10,663 nt of DNA. Origin: Gemmatimonadota bacterium (GTDB lineage Bacteria > Gemmatimonadota > Gemmatimonadetes > Longimicrobiales > RSA9). Within the stretch, counting starts at the first letter, position 1; each line of letters begins with the position of its first letter. The stretch covers positions 1 to 10,663 of the forward strand of contig JADGGV010000091.1 in the NCBI GenBank assembly GCA_019689775.1, in the 5' to 3' direction. The position numbers and the translations under genes were made by a program. Below, one piece after another: positions 6,905-10,663 of the stretch. The notes under the pieces are model-generated. The model worked only from the letters and a program-made list of their open reading frames with translations, was not told the DNA's origin and ran no database searches.

Positions 6905-6940
6905 GGCGCCGGCTCAGCCCGGACGGCCCCGGCCGGCGCC
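6905..6940 (-). repeat. Perfect 9-bp inverted repeat just upstream of the subtilase
   Basis: GGCGCCGGC (6905-6913) and GCCGGCGCC (6932-6940) can form a 9-bp GC stem with an 18-base loop in the minus-strand transcript. It lies between the unknown gene (stop at 6943) and the subtilase ATG (6884), a 58-bp gap. There is no T-run, so it could be a partial terminator, an attenuator or an mRNA-stability hairpin. Confidence 0.5.
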
Positions 6941-6942
6941 GG

Positions 6943-7422
6943 CTACGCGCCCCATGGATCGAAGCCGAGGAGGACGTAGTCGCCGGCGCGCCCCTCGAGG
7001 GCCTCGGCCGCCTCCGCCAGCGCCCGGAGCGTGTCCTCGTTCTCGCTGGCCGCGCCGGCGGCCTCCCGGATCGCGTTCAGCACGCCGCGCACCTGCCCGA
7101 GCTGGAGGAGCACGTAGGCTTGCGGCTGCACCTCGCTCGCCCGCGGCTCGACGACCAGCTCGACCAGGTCCGTCTCCTGCGAGATCTTCCAGACGTCCGC
7201 CGTCTTCTTCAGCAGCTTGTCGGCCGCCTTGACGTCGGCGTGCAGCGCGCGGACCAGGCGCTGCACCTCGCGGTCGCCCGCCGGCCCGCGCTGCCGCGCG
7301 AAGCGCTGCGCCAGCGACGCCGCATCCCCACCCTCGCGCTTCTCCGCGGCCCGCGTCAGCAGCTCGCCCACGTACGCGTAGATGCCGAGGACGATCGGGA
7401 CGGGGTCCAGAGCTATCCGCAT
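6943..7422 (-). CDS. Conserved-looking protein of unknown function, 159 residues
   Basis: I do not recognise this protein. It begins MRIALDPVPIVLGIYAYVGE and is mostly helical in appearance, with many Ala, Glu, Leu and Arg residues and heptad-like stretches (REVQRLVRALHADVKAADKLLKKTADVWKI region at about 62-90; a second helix pair about 117-148). It ends in AGDYVLLGFDPWGA. No signal peptide, no membrane segment beyond a weakly hydrophobic N-terminal 20 residues, no cysteines. Likely a small soluble cytoplasmic protein. The start is decided by GGAGG 5 bases upstream of ATG 7420-7422; a longer frame from 7515 adds a Pro/Arg-rich stretch typical of non-coding DNA. It is followed by the subtilase on the same strand and is divergent from the lipoprotein. 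Confidence 0.75.
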   Translation of the reverse strand: MRIALDPVPIVLGIYAYVGELLTRAAEKREGGDAASLAQRFARQRGPAGDREVQRLVRALHADVKAADKLLKKTADVWKISQETDLVELVVEPRASEVQPQAYVLLQLGQVRGVLNAIREAAGAASENEDTLRALAEAAEALEGRAGDYVLLGFDPWGA

Positions 7423-7427
7423 GCGCG

Positions 7428-7432
7428 CCTCC
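7428..7432 (-). promoter_or_regulatory. Ribosome-binding site of the 159-residue unknown protein
   Basis: Minus-strand GGAGG, 5 bases before the ATG at 7420-7422; it favours this start over the upstream in-frame ATG at 7515. Confidence 0.7.
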
Positions 7433-7496
7433 ACCGTATCTTTGGGGCCGCCCGGCCGGCCCGGGAGCGACCGGGGCGGGGGCGGTAAGCTGAAAC

Positions 7497-7511
7497 CGGG
7501 GCGTCGCCCCG
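7497..7511. promoter_or_regulatory. Perfect palindrome in a divergent intergenic region, candidate operator
   Basis: CGGGGCG-T-CGCCCCG: 7-bp arms around one base, in the 140-bp region between two divergent genes (unknown protein and lipoprotein), 52 bp before the lipoprotein ATG. Position and symmetry suit a protein-binding site, but in DNA this GC-rich such palindromes also arise by chance. Confidence 0.3.
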
Positions 7512-7550
7512 TCAACCTTCGTGTGGCGGCGCGGAACGCGAGACCAGGAC

Positions 7551-7556
7551 AGGAGA
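7551..7556 (+). promoter_or_regulatory. Ribosome-binding site of the small lipoprotein
   Basis: AGGAGA, 6 bases before the ATG at 7563; it places the start at the lipoprotein signal peptide rather than at the in-frame ATG at 7521. Confidence 0.75.
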
Positions 7557-7562
7557 CGATTC

Positions 7563-7943
7563 ATGCGACGCGGGGCTTGGCTGGGACTCGTTGCGGCGGC
7601 ACTGACGCTCACCGCGTGCGGGCCCGACCTCGGGGCGCGCGGCACGGACCTGCTCCCGGCGGAAGAGGCACGGGTCCGGCCGGTGCAGTTCTGGGCATAC
7701 CACGCGGTCGACCTCCAGAAGCCGCTGCCCTTCGAGGGGCAGACGGGTCGGGAATTCACGCTCGGCTCGCAGCGCTTCATCGTCCAGTTCGCGCAGCTCC
7801 AGGCGCCGCAGAGCCTCCTGAAGAGCGTCGGCTCCGCGGACGGCGCCAACGTCTTCGCGCCGACCTGGGCGCAGCCGCCGTACGATTGGGTGGCCGTCAG
7901 CACCGGCATCGGCCTCCAGCTCGCGCGGCCACTCTTCAACTGA
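7563..7943 (+). CDS. Small lipoprotein of unknown function
   Basis: 126 residues. A type II signal peptide is clear: a basic MRRG, a hydrophobic stretch (WLGLVAAALTL) and lipobox LTAC with C19 as the lipidated cysteine, followed by GPD. The Asp at +3 is not the +2 Asp that retains lipoproteins in the inner membrane of enterics. The mature part (about 107 residues) has alternating strands (REFTLGSQRFIVQFAQLQ; YDWVAVSTGIGLQLA) and several aromatics, and ends ARPLFN; it is likely a small beta-rich domain. I do not recognise a family. It is preceded by AGGAGA and followed 5 bases after the stop by a strong hairpin, so it is probably monocistronic. Confidence 0.8.
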   Translation: MRRGAWLGLVAAALTLTACGPDLGARGTDLLPAEEARVRPVQFWAYHAVDLQKPLPFEGQTGREFTLGSQRFIVQFAQLQAPQSLLKSVGSADGANVFAPTWAQPPYDWVAVSTGIGLQLARPLFN

Positions 7944-7948
7944 CGCCG

Positions 7949-7996
7949 CCGCCGCGCCGTCGGACCGATGGAGTGGGTTCGACGGCGATGCGGCGG
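7949..7996 (+). terminator. GC-rich terminator-like hairpin after the lipoprotein gene
   Basis: CCGCCGC-GCCGTCG (7949-7962) pairs with CGACGGC (7980-7986) and, after a 3-base bulge (GAT), GCGGCGG (7990-7996): 14 base pairs with a 17-base loop, beginning 5 bases after the TGA. It is followed by GGTGGGG rather than a T-run, so termination may be weak or may need a factor. Confidence 0.5.
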
Positions 7997-8125
7997 GGTG
8001 GGGTTGTGCGGGGGCGAGTCGAGCGCGAGGCCGCGGGTCTCCCGGGCACCGGGCGTTAGCGCGTTCTGGCGCGGCTCAACGACCCGGCGCCCCCACCGAC
8101 AACCTCTGCGCCGCGGCCCTTCCCG

Positions 8126-10120
8126 CTAACGCGAGAGGGTCCGCACCAGCTTCTTCGTCTCGACGTAGCCCGTGGTGTTTCCGGCTCGCACGTACGTGTA
8201 CTTGCCGTCCTGCCGGAGCACGACCACCGCGGTACCGCGGGCGAGCCGGCCCACGACGTTGCCCCACCCGGAGGGGGCGTCCAGCAGGTTGGCATCGTCG
8301 GCGAGACGCACGCCACCCGCCTCCGCCGCCCGCGTCATGGCGATGGCGCACTCCTGACCGTTCGGGTCCTGAGCACAGGCGGGTTCGCTCACCGCGAGGC
8401 GGTAGGTGGCGAAGTCGTCCCATAGGGCCCGGACCGTCTTCTCGGGGAGCGGGATGTAGACGGGCTGGTTCGGCTTGCCCGTGTTGATGACCTGGAGCTG
8501 GAACGACGGGAACGTGCCGTCGGGGCGCGGCGCGAACTCGTCCGGCCGGTAGACGTAGACCCCCTGGTAGGCGAAGTCGCGGCCGGAGCGGTAGTAGTCC
8601 GCGATGTTGAGCACCGCAGGGATCCGGTTCTCCTCCACGGCCTCGACCACCTGCCCGTCGCGTAGGAGCTTCATGCGCCGAAAGTCGCCCTTGAACTCCA
8701 GCACCTCGTGGGGCACGAAGTAGGTGCCCGAGTACCCGGCGGCGACGGCGCCGAGCAGGTTGGCGAACAGTGAGCCCCCGGTCTGCCCCACCTTCGGCTC
8801 GACCTGCAAGACGACGGCCGCCTTCCGTTCGCCGACGTATTCCTCCCACCCGAACCAGTTCTGGATGTTGTCGACCTTCTCGTTCTCGGTCACGCCGCCC
8901 TTCTGTTCGCGCTTCTCGCGCCGACCCGTGAGCGCCTTGAGGGCCTGGGCCTGTCGGTACGCCATCACCGGCGGGGTCATGACCGAGACCACGAACGGCC
9001 CGCCCTCGAAGGTGTAGGGCTTGAGGTCCATCTTGGGCATGGCCGCCGCGAGCTTCACCCCTTCGACCGGGAACGGCGTGGCGGAGAGGACCGGCAGCCG
9101 GTCCGCCGACGGCGGCACGTAGTCGGCCCGGGCGAGCGAGTCGCGAGCGGCGGCCAGGGCGGCCTCGGCCTGCGTGATGAGGACGGAACCGGAGATGCCG
9201 GGGCCTCCTTGCTCCGTGAAGTCCCCGAACGTGTTCATGGCGATGACCTGGCCGTCGAGGTTGAGCAAGGGTCCCCCGCTGTTTCCGTGATTGATGTTCA
9301 CGTCCGAGATGAGCGCCCGCGGTTCGACTTTGCTCACGATGCCGATCGTCAGGATCCTCCGTTGGTTGAGCGGCGAGCCGATCGCGAGCACTCGCTCACC
9401 CTCGACCGCGAGCGGCGCATCCCGGCCGTTCGCGAGCGGCAGGACGGCGCACGCCGAGCACACCGCGGGGTTGATCGCGATGGCGGCGACATCGTGGTCC
9501 TTGTCGAGGACGAGGATCCGGCCGCGCACCGCGGTGCGCTCGTCCGTCCAAACGCGCACCTGGTCAGGCTCGACATCCTTCACTACGTGCGAGTTCGTGA
9601 GCACGATCCCGGACGCGTCGACGAGGAAGCCGGAGCCGTGCCCCTGCGCTCCGGCGACGGTGAAAACGCCCGATTTCGCCGCCTCGTAGATCCGGGCCTC
9701 CTCGCTCACCCGCCGTCCGCCGGCCGCCGCCGGGGGCGCGGGTACGGCGGCGATCTTCTCCACCAGCGCGTTCTGCTGGGTCAGCTCGACGGCGTGCATT
9801 CCGGGCGCGGCGTCGAAGGCGAGCGCCCACCGGTACCGATTCCCCTGGAATCGCGCCCCCGCGCTGTCGCTCACGAGCCGGTACCTACCAGGGGGAAGCA
9901 TGGCCGTCGCCAGGCCGTCCAGATCGGTCGCAACGCGCGTCGTGTCGCCGCGCGGCCCGATGAGCAGGAACGCCACCTGCGGCAGCGCATGGACGGTGGA
10001 ATTCTCGTCGACGACGGCCGCGCGCAGCTTCACGGGCACGGGGCTCGCCTGCCCCGCTACCGTCGCCGGGACCAGGAACGCGAAGAACGGGAGGACGAGA
10101 GTTACGCGAGTTCGGGGCAT
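8126..10120 (-). CDS. Exported trypsin-like serine protease with C-terminal SH3-like domain
   Basis: 664 residues, with a signal peptide (1 to about 24, ending ATVAGQ). Domains in order: a transthyretin-like/carboxypeptidase-regulatory-like beta-domain at about 28-112 (VKLRAAVVDENS, TDLDGLATAMLPPGRYRLV); a trypsin-like S1C domain at about 140-315 with H178 (LTNSHVV), D210 (LDKDHDVAAI) and S281 (INHGNSGGPLLNLDG), as in HtrA/DegP; an unrecognised region at about 340-600; and a bacterial SH3-like domain at about 605-660 (DDANLLDAPSG, YTYVRAGNTTGYVETKKL). No PDZ domain is visible, unlike DegP. Cysteine pairs C221/C224 and C582/C591 could form disulfides in the periplasm. ATG at 10118-10120 is chosen for the signal peptide and the AGGAGA 4 bases upstream; the open frame continues 119 residues upstream in Arg/Pro/Ala-rich, non-protein-like sequence. 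Likely cleaves envelope or extracellular proteins; target unknown. Confidence 0.88.
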   Translation of the reverse strand: MPRTRVTLVLPFFAFLVPATVAGQASPVPVKLRAAVVDENSTVHALPQVAFLLIGPRGDTTRVATDLDGLATAMLPPGRYRLVSDSAGARFQGNRYRWALAFDAAPGMHAVELTQQNALVEKIAAVPAPPAAAGGRRVSEEARIYEAAKSGVFTVAGAQGHGSGFLVDASGIVLTNSHVVKDVEPDQVRVWTDERTAVRGRILVLDKDHDVAAIAINPAVCSACAVLPLANGRDAPLAVEGERVLAIGSPLNQRRILTIGIVSKVEPRALISDVNINHGNSGGPLLNLDGQVIAMNTFGDFTEQGGPGISGSVLITQAEAALAAARDSLARADYVPPSADRLPVLSATPFPVEGVKLAAAMPKMDLKPYTFEGGPFVVSVMTPPVMAYRQAQALKALTGRREKREQKGGVTENEKVDNIQNWFGWEEYVGERKAAVVLQVEPKVGQTGGSLFANLLGAVAAGYSGTYFVPHEVLEFKGDFRRMKLLRDGQVVEAVEENRIPAVLNIADYYRSGRDFAYQGVYVYRPDEFAPRPDGTFPSFQLQVINTGKPNQPVYIPLPEKTVRALWDDFATYRLAVSEPACAQDPNGQECAIAMTRAAEAGGVRLADDANLLDAPSGWGNVVGRLARGTAVVVLRQDGKYTYVRAGNTTGYVETKKLVRTLSR

Positions 10121-10124
10121 ACGG

Positions 10125-10130
10125 TCTCCT
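10125..10130 (-). promoter_or_regulatory. Ribosome-binding site of the trypsin-like protease
   Basis: Minus-strand AGGAGA within AAGAGGAGACC, 4 bases before the ATG at 10118-10120. It decides this start against the in-frame ATG at 10475-10477. Confidence 0.75.
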
Positions 10131-10663
10131 CTTGGAAACGGTAGGGGCCGAACCAGCTCCGCCCCGGTTTCTCGCCCCGCGGCACGTTCCGGTTCGCAGG
10201 CGATCGACGACCGCGGCGACCCAACGGGACCGTCTGCCGCTCGCCGGGAAGCCGCGCTCTCGACGGCCGGTGGAACCGTGTGCCAACCGGTCCGTCGGCG
10301 CGGGGCGGCCGCTCGCCCCGGCGCCGTGGTCGATCGCCCGGCCGCGCGCGTCGCCGAACCGGGGGGAGCCCCGGCCCGCGCACTCCGACGCCAGGCGTCC
10401 GTGCGCGAGGCAGCGAACGATACGACACCCCTCCGACGATCAGCCGCGTCGGACGAGCCGCCCCGTTTCCCTGGCACCGAGCCTCAACCGGGAAGACGGC
10501 AGACCGACGGCGTCGGCCCGTTGTCGCCGTCGCGACCCGACGCCGCGAGCCGACTCGATCCGCCAGCCTGCCCACCGCACGACGTCGCCTGCGCGGCGTT
10601 CGCCCACGCTTCGGTTCCGCCTGAGCGTTCCCCCACCGAACACCCCTGCGCGGATCCCACCCG
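10131..10663. other. Non-coding upstream region with small palindromes
   Basis: About 530 bp upstream of the trypsin-like protease. Open frames here give Arg/Pro/Ala-rich translations with no signal peptide, no ribosome-binding site and no recognisable motif. Structures seen: GACGCC-A-GGCGTC (10387-10399); CCGGGG-GGAG-CCCCGG (10359-10374); TCCGACG (10432-10438) pairing with CGTCGGA (10447-10453) across 8 bases. I found no convincing -35/-10 pair for the protease. It may hold its promoter, regulatory sites or a small RNA, but nothing is proven. Confidence 0.5.

Noticed and set aside
8053..8132. 9-bp inverted repeat GCGTTAGCG (8053-8061) / CGCTAACGC (8124-8132) around the end of the protease gene
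   Set aside because: The loop is 62 bases, one arm overlaps the stop codon and no T-run follows; a chance match is likely in this composition.
10270..10290. Sigma54-like element TTGGCACACGGTTCC on the minus strand upstream of the protease
   Set aside because: The distance between the GG and the -12 dinucleotide is 9 rather than 10 bases, and the -12 element reads CC instead of GC. As a -35 box it has no matching -10 at 16-18 bases.
10121..10477. N-terminal extension of 119 residues on the trypsin-like protease
   Set aside because: It is Arg/Pro/Ala-rich and would bury the clear signal peptide; a strong AGGAGA stands right before the inner ATG at 10118-10120.

Overview
The window is very GC-rich bacterial DNA. 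It carries seven genes I can support, six complete and one running off the left edge. Exported proteins dominate: three have cleavable signal peptides ending in Ala/Gly-Gln and one is a small lipoprotein. High GC, signal peptides ending in A-x-A-Q, a surface subtilase with a FlgD/T9SS-like C-terminal beta-domain, and low-complexity GAGCGGGGGAGC-type tracts together suggest Gemmatimonadota or a relative. That assignment is inference; there is no rRNA or other phylogenetic marker here.

Layout, left to right. (1) Positions 1-2674, minus strand: a two-gene unit of an exported class A beta-lactamase-fold hydrolase (1751-2674), then, 3 bp later, a YtcJ-like amidohydrolase (1747 to beyond base 1). 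(2) 2773-3900, plus strand: RNase D, divergent from the beta-lactamase-fold gene over 98 bp. (3) 3901-4067: convergent gap with a six-copy hexanucleotide repeat. (4) 4068-7422, minus strand: a 159-residue protein of unknown function, then a 938-residue secreted subtilase. (5) 7563-7943, plus strand: a 126-residue lipoprotein, divergent from the unknown gene and followed by a strong hairpin. (6) 8126-10120, minus strand: a 664-residue exported trypsin-like protease with a C-terminal SH3-like domain. (7) 10121-10663: no convincing gene, several small palindromes.

The genes do not form one obvious pathway. RNase D is a cytoplasmic RNA-processing enzyme. The two proteases, the penicillin-binding-fold hydrolase and the lipoprotein all act in the envelope or outside the cell. 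Three exported products (beta-lactamase-fold protein, lipoprotein, trypsin-like protease) share a near-identical AGGAGA ribosome-binding site; the subtilase has none that I can see.

The most unusual signal is in the amidohydrolase. It carries two in-frame, low-complexity, palindrome-bearing insertions that share a 13-base word, and its visible C-terminus dissolves into a Gly/Pro-rich tract over a GCC microsatellite. This looks like small palindromic elements tolerated inside a protein gene. The beta-lactamase-fold protein has Ser-x-x-Lys, SDN and KTG but no Glu where the deacylating Glu166 should be. I found no CRISPR array, tRNA, rRNA, insertion sequence or phage gene.
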